NCBI GenBank assembly: GCA_042093735.1
Contig: JBELEM010000004.1
Coordinates: forward strand, 21,954 to 85,953
From: Hellea sp042093735
Lineage (GTDB): Bacteria; Pseudomonadota; Alphaproteobacteria; Caulobacterales; Maricaulaceae
Direction of reading: 5' to 3'
DNA length: 64,000 nucleotides
Below, in pieces: positions 43,954 through 53,189 of this stretch. The notes under the pieces are model-generated. The model was not told the origin of the DNA, did not search any database, and saw nothing but the letters and a program-made list of their open reading frames with translations. Position 1 is the stretch's first letter. Each line of letters starts with the position of its first letter. The translations under genes were made by a program, and so were the position numbers.

Positions 43954-45435
43954 TTAGAGGTCTAGCAATAAACGTTCAGGGTCTTCCAAGCACTCTTTAA
44001 CTCGTACAAGAAAAGTTACAGCCTCTTTGCCATCGACTATACGATGATCATAACTTAATGCTAAATACATCATAGGTCTGATAACAATTTTATCATCTAT
44101 AACAACGGGGCGCTTCTCTATTTTATGCATACCTAAAATGCCAACTTGCGGAGGGTTGAGTATTGGTGATGACATCAATGAACCATAAACTCCCCCATTG
44201 GAAATAGTAAATGTTCCGCCCATCATGTCATCCATTGAAAGCAATCCATCGCGAGCCTTTGCCCCTAAGTCTCCTATACCTTTTTCGATGCCACCAAGAG
44301 AGAGACTATCGCAACCTCTCAGGACTGGCACTACAAGTCCTTTTGGGGTACCAACAGCTACACTAATGTCATAATAGTTTTTATAGATAATATCAGTACC
44401 ATCTATTTCGGCATTAACAGCTGGAACATCCTTGAGCGCCTGTACACATGCCTTGACGAAAAAACTCATAAAGCCGAGCTTTACCCCGTGTTTTGAAACA
44501 AAAATTTCCTTATAATTATTTCGTATCCTCATTATGTTACTCATATCTACTTCGTTATAAGTAGTAAGCATGGCAGCAGTATTTTGAGCATCCTTCAAAC
44601 GTCGAGAAATGGTTTGACGCAACCGTGACATACGCACTCTCTCTTCTCTTGGTTCTGATACCATTACTCCACCTTGATGAGTACTGCTTTCAGTGAGAAC
44701 TGGGGAGTCTAATTTTGCACTTGCGATTGCAGACAAAGTATCGCCTTTGGTTATTCTGCCATCCTTACCATGACCTTTAATGGAGGAGCTATCAAGATTA
44801 TTTTCTTTAATAAGTCTCTCTGCACTTGGCATAGGAGCCTTATCAGGCTTCACAGTTTCAGCTTTATCATCAGAAACTGTACTTCCTTTATTATTATCAA
44901 CCTTTTTATCCACGTCAATTTGGTTTAACTCACAAAGAACCTGACCTACTGATGCAGTTTCACCCTCAATAATATTAATAGCACTAATTATGCCTGCTAC
45001 GGGCGCTACAATCTCTTGAGAGGCTTTATCTGTTTCGAGTTCTACTATGGCTTCATCTTTAAATACAGTATCACCAATATTTTTATTCCAAGATGCCACG
45101 GTAACTTCTGATACTGACTCTCCCAAATTTGGAACTAAAATTTGAGTTGAAGGGGTTTTACTAGAAGCCGGTGTCTCTTTGAGTAGAGAAGAACTGGAGT
45201 TATTTGAATTTATACGTGCCACTAAAGTTCCTACAGCGACATTATCACCCTCGCTTACTAGTATTTCTTCCATAATTCCGTCTGCAGGAGAAACAATCTC
45301 TTGAGCAGCCTTATCAGTTTCAAGCTCGAGAATAGGATCATCTTTTTTTATAATATCGCCTACTTTTTTAAACCATTGAGCAATTGTAACCTCAGAAACA
45401 CTTTCACCAACATTTGGAATAATAATATCAGTCAT
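43954..45435 (-). CDS. sucB: 2-oxoglutarate dehydrogenase E2 (dihydrolipoamide succinyltransferase), two lipoyl domains
   Basis: The 493-residue protein carries two tandem lipoyl domains: 1-76 (IPNVGESVSEVT, Lys42 in LETDKAAQEI) and 97-172 (VPNLGESVSEVT, Lys137 in LETDKASQEI). They are followed by a subunit-binding domain (about 205-240, APMPSAERLIKENNLD) and a catalytic domain (about 265-493) with SYDHRIVDGKEAVTF. Most SucB proteins have one lipoyl domain and about 400-420 residues, so the extra domain accounts for the length. Both lipoyl lysines are present. It lies nine bases after sucA. Confidence 0.95.
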   Translation of the reverse strand: MTDIIIPNVGESVSEVTIAQWFKKVGDIIKKDDPILELETDKAAQEIVSPADGIMEEILVSEGDNVAVGTLVARINSNNSSSSLLKETPASSKTPSTQILVPNLGESVSEVTVASWNKNIGDTVFKDEAIVELETDKASQEIVAPVAGIISAINIIEGETASVGQVLCELNQIDVDKKVDNNKGSTVSDDKAETVKPDKAPMPSAERLIKENNLDSSSIKGHGKDGRITKGDTLSAIASAKLDSPVLTESSTHQGGVMVSEPREERVRMSRLRQTISRRLKDAQNTAAMLTTYNEVDMSNIMRIRNNYKEIFVSKHGVKLGFMSFFVKACVQALKDVPAVNAEIDGTDIIYKNYYDISVAVGTPKGLVVPVLRGCDSLSLGGIEKGIGDLGAKARDGLLSMDDMMGGTFTISNGGVYGSLMSSPILNPPQVGILGMHKIEKRPVVIDDKIVIRPMMYLALSYDHRIVDGKEAVTFLVRVKECLEDPERLLLDL

Positions 45436-45444
45436 ATATCTAAC

Positions 45445-48408
45445 CTATTTTGCAAAAGCATTATCAATAATGCTTTGCTGTTCTCTTTTGTGTTTAGCTG
45501 CAATACCTGTTGCAGTCGAAGCTGCAGAAGGACGACCTATAAAACGTATACGGTCTCGTTTTACATTTATAGATAGTATTGTTTCATCAATCAGCGGATT
45601 GATGAAAGACCAAGCACCCATATTTTTGGGCTCTTCCTGACACCAAACAAATTCTGCATTCCTAAATCTCTTTAACTCTTTATTCATTGCATGCTCAGGG
45701 TAAGGGTACAATTGTTCCACTCTAAGAATATAAACGTCATTTCTTTGAAGTTTTTCTCTTGCTTCAAATAAATCATAATAAACCTTACCAGAACAAATAA
45801 TAACCCGTTTTATCTTATTATCAGAACAAAGTTTTATATTTGTTACTTCTGGTCTAAACTCTGCATCATCCCACAAAAGCCTATGAAAGTCAGAACCTGT
45901 TGTCATTTCTTTGAAAGTAGAGACACATAACTTATGACGCAGTAGAGACTTAGGACTCATATTTATAAGAGGCTTTCTAAAATTACGTTTAACCTGGCGC
46001 CTTAAAACATGGAAATAATTTGCAGGAGTGGTTACATTAGTAACCTGCATATTGTCTTCAGCACACATTTGCAAATAACGCTCGAGCCTTGCGGAACTGT
46101 GCTCAGGACCTTGACCCTCATATCCATGCGGTAAAAGCATAACAAGGCCAGACATCCTTAACCATTTTTGTTCAGCACTTGAAATGAATTGGTCGACCAT
46201 GACTTGAGCACCATTAGCAAAATCACCAAATTGTGCTTCCCAGATAGTCAAGCTTTTAGGTGATGCGGCTGAAAAACCATATTCAAACCCCAAGACAGCC
46301 TCTTCCGATAAATGTGAATTTAATACTTGATAATATTCTTGCTTATCAGAAATATTATTTAGAGGTGTATATTTTTCTTCAGTTAACTGGTCTATTATAT
46401 GCGACTGTCTTTGAGAAAAAGTACCTCTTTCTGAATCTTGACCAGACAACCGAACAGGGTGTCCTTCAGATATTAAGGTTCCAAAAGCTAGATGTTCAGC
46501 AAGCCCCCAATCAATATTTTCTTCTCCAACAACTTTCTCAAATCTAGCATTTATTATCCGTTTTAAAGTACGGTGGATATTAACGGACTCAGGGATAGAA
46601 GTTATTTTCTGACCAATTTCTCTAAGCACATCTAACTTCACTGATGTATCTCCTTGGCGTCTCTCGTCTTTTTCCTCAGGCTGAGATAAACCTTGCCATA
46701 CTCCTTGTAACCAGTCTGGAGGTTGAGTTTTAAATGTCTTTGCTTTTTCAAATTCAGAGTCTAATTGCGCGTAAACACTCGCTACATCAACCTGATGTTC
46801 CTCTTCAGTTATATCGCCCGCTGCGATTAACCGCTCAGCATAAATTTCTCTTGTTGTCTTTTTTCCTTCAATTGCTTTGTACATTAAAGGCTGGGTAAAA
46901 GAGGGGTCATCGCCTTCATTGTGCCCGTATCTTCTATAACAGATAATATCAAGTACAACATCTTTTCCAAATTTCTGGCGATACTCAGTTGCCACCCTTG
47001 CAGCAAAAACAACTGCTTCTGGGTCATCTCCGTTAACATGGAATACTGGAGCCTCAACTATAAACGCCACATCAGAGCAGTATTGACCAGAGCGATACTC
47101 ACTTGGTGTAGTTGTAAAACCAATTTGATTATTTACAACAACATGAATCGTACCCCCAGTTCTATAACCCACTAATTGGCTCATTTGGAAGCATTCCATA
47201 ACAACACCCTGACCTGCAAAAGCACTATCACCATGAAGAATGACTGCCATAACTTTTTCGGGATTATGCGATTGATATGTCCCAGAGGCCATTTGTTGCT
47301 TTGCTCGTGCCTTACCAATAACTACTGGCGAAACAACCTCAAGATGCGAAGGGTTAGGCGCGAGAGAAAGGTGAACATTATTTCCATCAAATTGGCGATC
47401 GTTAGATACGCCCAAGTGATATTTTACATCTCCAGAACCATAGTCATCACCTCCTGATGATACTCCACCTAAGAATTCATGAAAGATAGCAGAATAGGGC
47501 TTTTGCATGACAGAAGCCATTACGTTTAAACGCCCTCTGTGTGGCATGCCAAAGTTAATATCTTCAAGTCCTAATTGCCCACCTCGTTTAATGATTTGCT
47601 CTAATGCTGGCAGCAAACTTTCAGCACCATCAAGGCCAAAACGTTTTGTACCAGGATATCGCTTATGAATAAGTTGTTCAAACGACTCACCTTCAATAAG
47701 TTTTTGTAAAATTGCTCTTCTACCTTCTTTAGAAAAACTAATTTCTTTATCTGGACCTTCAATACGCTGTTGTAGCCAACTCTTTTCGTCTGGGTCGGAT
47801 ATATGCATAAATTGCATTCCAAAAGTCGAACAATAAGTCCGCTTAAGAATTTCTAATATTCTATTAATGGACGCAGTTTGTAGTCCCAGAACTCCATCTA
47901 TAAAAATCTCTCTATCCAAATCGTTATCAGTAAACCCATATGTTGAGGGCTCTAGCTCTGAGTGTACCTCTGGTTTTACCATATTTAGTGGGTCAAGGTT
48001 AGCTATTAAATGGCCTCGCATACGGAAAGCTCTGATTAACATTAGAGCACGTAAACTATCTTTAGTTGCTTGCCTAACATCTTTGATAGAAGCATTAGGC
48101 ATACGTTTAGAAATCTCTTTTTCTAACGTAACATTTTCATCCCAATCTGAAGTTAGTGCTGAAGTCATTTCTCCGTTTATGTCTTTGGGCCAATTTGTAG
48201 ATTTCCAACTTGGGCCATCTGCATTTAGTTTAGCATTATTAGAGTCTTCCCCAAGAGAAGAGAAATATTGTTGCCAACTAGGGTCAACACTTTGGGGGTT
48301 AGCAAAAAATCTAGCTTGCATTTTTTCAAGATAAGACGCGTTTCCGCCATCGAGAAATAATGTCTCAAGCATTTCTTTATTTTTTTTACTACGACTTTTG
48401 TCAGCCAT
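45445..48408 (-). CDS. sucA: 2-oxoglutarate dehydrogenase E1 component
   Basis: The 987-residue thiamine-diphosphate enzyme decarboxylates 2-oxoglutarate in the TCA cycle. An N-terminal segment for binding the complex (LFLDGGNASYLEKMQARFFA, DPSWQQYFSSL) is followed by GLDGAESLLPALEQII, MPHRGRLNVMASVM, the ThDP region GDSAFAGQGVVMECFQMSQL with NNQIGFTT, and LPHGYEGQGPEHSSARLER in the C-terminal half. The length is standard. It lies 30 bases after sucD and nine before sucB in the mdh-suc cluster. Confidence 0.97.
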   Translation of the reverse strand: MADKSRSKKNKEMLETLFLDGGNASYLEKMQARFFANPQSVDPSWQQYFSSLGEDSNNAKLNADGPSWKSTNWPKDINGEMTSALTSDWDENVTLEKEISKRMPNASIKDVRQATKDSLRALMLIRAFRMRGHLIANLDPLNMVKPEVHSELEPSTYGFTDNDLDREIFIDGVLGLQTASINRILEILKRTYCSTFGMQFMHISDPDEKSWLQQRIEGPDKEISFSKEGRRAILQKLIEGESFEQLIHKRYPGTKRFGLDGAESLLPALEQIIKRGGQLGLEDINFGMPHRGRLNVMASVMQKPYSAIFHEFLGGVSSGGDDYGSGDVKYHLGVSNDRQFDGNNVHLSLAPNPSHLEVVSPVVIGKARAKQQMASGTYQSHNPEKVMAVILHGDSAFAGQGVVMECFQMSQLVGYRTGGTIHVVVNNQIGFTTTPSEYRSGQYCSDVAFIVEAPVFHVNGDDPEAVVFAARVATEYRQKFGKDVVLDIICYRRYGHNEGDDPSFTQPLMYKAIEGKKTTREIYAERLIAAGDITEEEHQVDVASVYAQLDSEFEKAKTFKTQPPDWLQGVWQGLSQPEEKDERRQGDTSVKLDVLREIGQKITSIPESVNIHRTLKRIINARFEKVVGEENIDWGLAEHLAFGTLISEGHPVRLSGQDSERGTFSQRQSHIIDQLTEEKYTPLNNISDKQEYYQVLNSHLSEEAVLGFEYGFSAASPKSLTIWEAQFGDFANGAQVMVDQFISSAEQKWLRMSGLVMLLPHGYEGQGPEHSSARLERYLQMCAEDNMQVTNVTTPANYFHVLRRQVKRNFRKPLINMSPKSLLRHKLCVSTFKEMTTGSDFHRLLWDDAEFRPEVTNIKLCSDNKIKRVIICSGKVYYDLFEAREKLQRNDVYILRVEQLYPYPEHAMNKELKRFRNAEFVWCQEEPKNMGAWSFINPLIDETILSINVKRDRIRFIGRPSAASTATGIAAKHKREQQSIIDNAFAK

Positions 48409-48438
48409 AACATACCGTCTTTCAGAGCAATTAAGCTC

Positions 48439-49326
48439 CTATCCGTTGAGAACTTCCATCATTGTAACGCCGAGCTTTGCAGGCGAGTTAGAAACACGTA
48501 TACCTGCTTTCTCCATTGCCATTATTTTATCTTCAGCACCGCCTTTTCCACCAGAGACTATTGCCCCGGCATGCCCCATGGTTCGACCTGGAGGAGCAGT
48601 ACGTCCTGCAATAAAGCCGACCATCGGTTTTTTAATACCTTTTTTGGCCATATGCGAAACGTATTCAGCGGCCTCTTCTTCAGCGGATCCTCCAATTTCA
48701 CCAATCATTATTATTTGCTTGGTATCCGAGTCGTCAAAAAATAATTCTAAGCAATCTATGAAGTTTGTCCCATTGATGGGATCTCCGCCAATGCCAATGG
48801 CAGTAGTCTGCCCCAAACCAACCTGTGAGGTTTGGTAAACAGCTTCATATGTTAGTGTCCCTGAACGCGATACAACACCGCAAGTTCCTTTTTTAAATAT
48901 TTTACCTGGCATAATTCCAATTTTACATTCCTCTGGAGTTAAAACACCTGGGCAATTAGGACCTATTAATCTAGAATTTGATCCTTGAAGCGCTCTTTTT
49001 ACAGGTATCATATCAGTTACAGGAACCCCTTCAGTGATTGCAATAATCAATTCCATCTGAGCCTCTATAGCCTCTAGAATTGAGTCTGCTGCAAAGGGAG
49101 GGGGAACGTAAATTACTGAAGCTGTTGCACCAGTCGCATGCTTAGCCTCAGCAACAGTATCATAATTTGGCAAACCAATGTGAGTACTTCCACCTTTACC
49201 AGGGGTGACGCCAGCAACCATTTTAGTGTTATAATATGCAAGAGCTTGCTCTGTGTGGAATGTACCGGTTTTACCCGTCATGCCTTGAGTAATAATTTTT
49301 GTATCTTTATTTATTAGAACTGACAT
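48439..49326 (-). CDS. sucD: Succinyl-CoA synthetase, alpha subunit
   Basis: This TCA-cycle enzyme makes ATP or GTP from succinyl-CoA. The 295-residue subunit has the CoA-binding TGKTGTFHTEQALAYYNTKM region, a phosphohistidine loop GHAGAIVSGGKGGAEDK near residue 250, and GPNCPGVLTPEECKIGIMPG. The ATG overlaps the sucC stop by one base (TAATG), so the two subunits are translationally coupled, as expected for an equimolar complex. Confidence 0.96.
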   Translation of the reverse strand: MSVLINKDTKIITQGMTGKTGTFHTEQALAYYNTKMVAGVTPGKGGSTHIGLPNYDTVAEAKHATGATASVIYVPPPFAADSILEAIEAQMELIIAITEGVPVTDMIPVKRALQGSNSRLIGPNCPGVLTPEECKIGIMPGKIFKKGTCGVVSRSGTLTYEAVYQTSQVGLGQTTAIGIGGDPINGTNFIDCLELFFDDSDTKQIIMIGEIGGSAEEEAAEYVSHMAKKGIKKPMVGFIAGRTAPPGRTMGHAGAIVSGGKGGAEDKIMAMEKAGIRVSNSPAKLGVTMMEVLNG

Positions 49327-50522
49327 TATATTGCTCCAACCGCTGTTACAATCTTTTGTGCAGCATCATCTAAGTCATCAGCAGCTATAACGTTCAAACC
49401 TGAATTGTTAATAATATTCTTACCTTCTTCTACATTTGTTCCTTCAAGTCTAACAACTAACGGAACCTCAAGTCCCACCTCCTTGACTGCATCAACAGTT
49501 CCTTGCGCGATAACATCACACTTCATAATTCCGCCAAAGATATTAATCAAAATTCCCTTCACCTTGGAATCTGATGTCAAAATTTTAAAAGCGGCTACAA
49601 TATTTTCTTTAGTAGCGCCCCCGCCCACATCTAAGAAATTTGCAGGTTCTGCACCATATAATTTTATAATATCCATGGTTGACATTGCTAGTCCTGCACC
49701 ATTGACCATACACCCAATATTTCCATCAAGTGCTACATATGATAAATCAAATTTCTTTGCCTCAGTTTCTTTCGAGTCCTCTTCTGTGATATCCCGCAAT
49801 TCTTGAATATCTTTATGCCTAAAAAGAGCGTTTTCATCGAAACTTATCTTCGCGTCTAAGCAATGTAATCTTTGGTCCTTCGTAACAATTAATGGATTAA
49901 TCTCTAGCATACTCATGTCTTTGGATAGAAAGCCTTCATATAAGGTGCGACCAAGTGCATTAGCTTGTTTTGCTAAATCTCCATTCAGCTCTAATGCTTT
50001 AGCAAGCCTTCGGCCGTGATGAGGCATAAACCCAGTGGCGGGATCAATATCAAAATTAATAACTTTCTCAGGAGTATCATGGGCCACTGCCTCTATGTCC
50101 ATACCCCCCTCAGTTGAAATTATAAATGATACACGCGAGGTTTCCCTATTTATAATGATAGAGAGATAAAGTTCTCGGTCAATGTCCGAACCATCCTCAA
50201 TATATAATCTATTAACTTGCTTGCCATCCTCGCCCGTTTGAGCAGTCACAAGGTGTGATCCAAGCATTTGATGCGCATTTTCTACAACCTCGTCTATGGA
50301 CCAGGCTAATCTGACACCGCCCTTTTCACCAGCAGATTTTTCTATGAAAGTACCTTTTCCGCGTCCACCCGCATGAATTTGCGATTTAACAACCCATAGG
50401 GGTCCGCCTAATTCTTTAGCGGCTGCTTCAGCTTCGGAGGCATCAAATATTGCTATGCCCTTAGATACCGGTGCGCCTATTTGTTTAAGCACAGATTTAC
50501 CTTGGTATTCATGGATATTCAT
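49326..50522 (-). CDS. sucC: Succinyl-CoA synthetase, beta subunit
   Basis: This is the nucleotide-binding subunit of succinyl-CoA synthetase. It begins MNIHEYQGKSVLKQIGAPVS, has an ATP-grasp domain (VVKSQIHAGGRGKGTF, LEINPLIVTKDQRLHCLDAK) and a C-terminal CoA-ligase domain (MVNGAGLAMSTMDIIKLYG, NIFGGIMKCDVIAQG). 398 residues is the normal length. The 261-base gap to the mdh stop upstream suggests an additional promoter for the sucCDAB-lpd part of the cluster. I saw no gene or clear structured RNA in that gap. Confidence 0.96.
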   Translation of the reverse strand: MNIHEYQGKSVLKQIGAPVSKGIAIFDASEAEAAAKELGGPLWVVKSQIHAGGRGKGTFIEKSAGEKGGVRLAWSIDEVVENAHQMLGSHLVTAQTGEDGKQVNRLYIEDGSDIDRELYLSIIINRETSRVSFIISTEGGMDIEAVAHDTPEKVINFDIDPATGFMPHHGRRLAKALELNGDLAKQANALGRTLYEGFLSKDMSMLEINPLIVTKDQRLHCLDAKISFDENALFRHKDIQELRDITEEDSKETEAKKFDLSYVALDGNIGCMVNGAGLAMSTMDIIKLYGAEPANFLDVGGGATKENIVAAFKILTSDSKVKGILINIFGGIMKCDVIAQGTVDAVKEVGLEVPLVVRLEGTNVEEGKNIINNSGLNVIAADDLDDAAQKIVTAVGAI

Positions 50523-50783
50523 AGAACTTCTTTCAACTTTTGTTTTATATGATCAGTGCTAAATTTAATCTTAACTTGATAGTGTCTATAAGGGTGCTAT
50601 TTCTCACTAGCAACAGCCGAAAACATATTTTAATTAAAAAAATGAAAGCTAATAGCGTTCATCGGTAAACAAATGCTAACTTTAGGACACACAGGCCGAA
50701 GTAATTAAAATAAACACTATATTTACTAAAGAAAATTACGGTCTATTAAACAGTACAAAAACATTTATTTTTTGGGAAGCAGA

Positions 50784-51752
50784 CTAATCTTTTAGGCTAG
50801 GCTCCATTTCTTGGCACTCAGAGATTATATTCTCAACAGCTGCCACAGAGTTCATAAACATCTCACGCTCATCACTCTTCAGACGCAAGTTCATTACTTT
50901 TTCAACGCCTCTCGAGCCAATCATAGCAGGAGCCCCTACATAAAGACCTCTCACGCCAGCAATTTGTCCAGAAAGTCTGACTGCACATGGCAAAATACGC
51001 TTTTTATCACGTAAATAACTAGTAGCCATTTCGATAGCAGACTCTGCGGGAGCATAAAATGCAGAACCATTACCTAACAAAGCCACAATTTCACCACCTC
51101 CCTTTCGAGTTCTTTCTACGATTGCATCAATACGCTCTTGGGTTGTCCATTTCATTTTAATGAGATCTGGTAGAGGGACACCATTTACTGTTGAATAACG
51201 TGTCAGTGGAACCATTGTATCGCCATGTCCTCCAAGAACAGAGGCATGTACATCTTCAACTGAACAATTGAATTCATCCGCTAGAAAATAGCGGAAACGG
51301 GCTGAGTCTAAAACCCCAGCCATACCAACAACTTTGCGCGGTGGAAGACCAGAAAACTTCTGTAACGCCCAGACCATTGCATCAAGAGGATTGGTGATAC
51401 AAATAACAAAAGCTTTTGGGGCATATTGCTTTATGCCTTCTGCAACCTGTTTTATTACGCCTAAGTTCTTACCAACTAGGTCTTTACGATCCATCCCAGG
51501 CTTGCGCGGGAAACCGGCAGTTATTATGCAAACATCAGCACCTGCTATGTCTGCATAATTATTAGTACCTTTTAATTGTGAGTCTTTTCCAAATACTGGA
51601 GCTGCTTCAGATAAATCCAACGCTTTACCCTTAGCTGTTCCTTCGAAAATATCGAAAAGAACCACGTCACCAAGCTCTTCGCGAGCAGCTATGTGTGCAA
51701 GTGTTCCACCGATCATACCGGCTCCTATAAGGGCGATTTTAGCTCGTGCCAT
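50784..51752 (-). CDS. mdh: Malate dehydrogenase (LDH-like type)
   Basis: This NAD-dependent TCA enzyme oxidises malate to oxaloacetate. The 322-residue protein has the NAD fold IALIGAGMIGGTLAHIA, the substrate-specificity loop ITAGFPRKPGMDRKDLVGKN with its arginines, TNPLDAMVWALQK, and the catalytic histidine in VLGGHGDTMVPLTRY. It is the LDH-like malate dehydrogenase usual in Alphaproteobacteria. An upstream in-frame ATG at 51767 overlaps the ribosome-binding site AGAGGA (51759-51764), so I chose the ATG at 51752. It follows zapE by 90 bases. Confidence 0.96.
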   Translation of the reverse strand: MARAKIALIGAGMIGGTLAHIAAREELGDVVLFDIFEGTAKGKALDLSEAAPVFGKDSQLKGTNNYADIAGADVCIITAGFPRKPGMDRKDLVGKNLGVIKQVAEGIKQYAPKAFVICITNPLDAMVWALQKFSGLPPRKVVGMAGVLDSARFRYFLADEFNCSVEDVHASVLGGHGDTMVPLTRYSTVNGVPLPDLIKMKWTTQERIDAIVERTRKGGGEIVALLGNGSAFYAPAESAIEMATSYLRDKKRILPCAVRLSGQIAGVRGLYVGAPAMIGSRGVEKVMNLRLKSDEREMFMNSVAAVENIISECQEMEPSLKD

Positions 51753-51758
51753 GAATAT

Positions 51759-51764
51759 TCCTCT
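51759..51764 (-). promoter_or_regulatory. Ribosome-binding site that fixes the mdh start
   Basis: AGAGGA ends six bases before the ATG at 51752. An earlier in-frame ATG (51767) overlaps this site and would add five residues ahead of the conserved N-terminus. Confidence 0.75.
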
Positions 51765-51842
51765 CATCTGTAATTGATGGTCCTTTAACGGGTAACCAAG
51801 CGAGTCGCAATAAATATAACCAATAAATAGAGTTTATTTTAA

Positions 51843-52934
51843 TTAGCCTTGACCTTCAATAAGCACTCTTCTTTGACTCAGGTATTCTGCACTTCTCATC
51901 TCCATTAGTCTACTGGATGTTCTTTCAAATTCAAAAGCTCCGTCACCTTTATTATAGAGTTCATGCGGCTCTACCTCAGCGCTAATTATTAATTTTGTTT
52001 TTGTTTCATAAAGAGTGTCTATTAATGTTACAAAACGTTTGGCTTCATTGCGATTGTGCATACCAAGCTTAGGTACATTTTCTAAAATTAATGTTTGAAA
52101 GGCATGAGATAGTTTAAGATAATCCGCAGATCCTAATGCACGGGCACAGAGATAGTCAAATGTTGTTCTCGCTGTTCCAGCAGCAGTTTGACTGATTACT
52201 AAATTACGCCCTTGAATCCTTAGAGTTGTTTCGTGCCCCCTAGCTGCTCCTGTTAATCGTTGCCAAGCTTCATCAATAGCTGCCTCTGACTTTGGACCTA
52301 AAGGCGTGTAATATACAGGTGCAGCCTGTAGTTGCCTTAATCGATGATCTGTATCTCCCCCGAATTCATAAATTTTTAAATGAGCATGCATCATTGGTAT
52401 AAAAGGTAAAAAAAGAGACCGGTTTAGTCCATCTTTATAAAGATCTTCAGGCGCTCTATTTGATGTGGCCACAACAACAACATCCTTTCTCCAGAGAACC
52501 TCAAAAAGTCGTGACAATATCATAGCATCAGTGATATCCGTGACATGAAATTCATCAAAACACAATAATTTGGACTCCCGAGCTATTTCTTTAGCCACCG
52601 GCTTAATAGGGTCACCTTTACCAAATTTACGCCAATGATTTATACGAGAATGCACAAGAAGCATAAAAGAATGAAAGTGTACTCTTTTTTTATCTTTTAC
52701 CGCTGCCATATCAAAGAACCAGTCCATTAACATAGACTTACCCCTACCAACCCCTCCCCAAAGATATAGACCTTTTGTAAATGTAGGGCGTAGTCGAAAT
52801 TTTCGAAACTCAATTGAACGACTAGATAGTAGCAGTAGCAATTCATCGAGTTGTTCTGCTGCGTCTAATTGGGATTGATCAGAAGCTAACTCTCCAGCAG
52901 CGATCCGGGATTTTAATTCAGAAACTACACTCAT
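51843..52934 (-). CDS. zapE: Cell-division ATPase ZapE (AFG1-like)
   Basis: The 363-residue P-loop ATPase has a Walker A (LWGGVGRGKSMLMDWFFD) near residue 55, HFHSFMLLVHSRINHWR, a Walker B (LLCFDEFHVTDITDAMIL) and ATSNRAPEDLYKDGLNRSLF. ZapE/AFG1-family proteins act with the divisome in E. coli and with inner-membrane protein quality control in mitochondria. Its place just upstream of mdh is common in Alphaproteobacteria. Its start codon overlaps the stop of a small membrane-protein gene (ATGA). Confidence 0.93.
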   Translation of the reverse strand: MSVVSELKSRIAAGELASDQSQLDAAEQLDELLLLLSSRSIEFRKFRLRPTFTKGLYLWGGVGRGKSMLMDWFFDMAAVKDKKRVHFHSFMLLVHSRINHWRKFGKGDPIKPVAKEIARESKLLCFDEFHVTDITDAMILSRLFEVLWRKDVVVVATSNRAPEDLYKDGLNRSLFLPFIPMMHAHLKIYEFGGDTDHRLRQLQAAPVYYTPLGPKSEAAIDEAWQRLTGAARGHETTLRIQGRNLVISQTAAGTARTTFDYLCARALGSADYLKLSHAFQTLILENVPKLGMHNRNEAKRFVTLIDTLYETKTKLIISAEVEPHELYNKGDGAFEFERTSSRLMEMRSAEYLSQRRVLIEGQG

Positions 52935-53107
52935 AGTAAATCAAGTAAAAGAAGAATTGCTAAAAGTGGTAATCCAAAGCTAATAATTATTAAAATTAGC
53001 AGCAGTGGTTTATTTTTTATCGGTGCAGCACGCATAAATCTACCTAACGTGGCTCTTGATAAGGTCAAGAGGTAGTTAATAAGTAATTTCCTTAAGCTTT
53101 CGTTCAT
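52931..53107 (-). CDS. Small membrane protein upstream of zapE, 58 aa
   Basis: I do not recognise this gene, but the context supports it. From the ATG at 53107 it encodes 58 residues: a basic amphipathic N-terminus (MNESLRKLLINYLLTLSRAT), a basic stretch with Lys-Asn-Lys, and one long membrane segment (about 35-57, rich in Leu and Ile). Its TGA overlaps the zapE ATG (ATGA), which suggests translational coupling. A second in-frame ATG at 53035, preceded by AGG, would give a 34-residue single-helix peptide. It could be an inner-membrane microprotein partner of ZapE; that is inference only. Confidence 0.55.
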   Translation of the reverse strand: MNESLRKLLINYLLTLSRATLGRFMRAAPIKNKPLLLILIIISFGLPLLAILLLLDLL

Positions 53108-53189
53108 TTTCAGTACATAAAGTGTAATTTATAGAAACAAATCACTAAAACTGTTTTCTTTTGCGTTTAAAGATATCGGGGAGACCAAA

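Noticed and set aside
47867..48334. 155-residue open frame on the plus strand inside sucA
   Set aside because: It is antisense to the conserved N-terminus of SucA, serine-rich, with no recognisable motif.
50523..50783. Riboswitch or structured RNA upstream of sucC
   Set aside because: The 261-base gap contains no long complementary arms or recognisable riboswitch core; it is simply AT-rich and probably holds a promoter.
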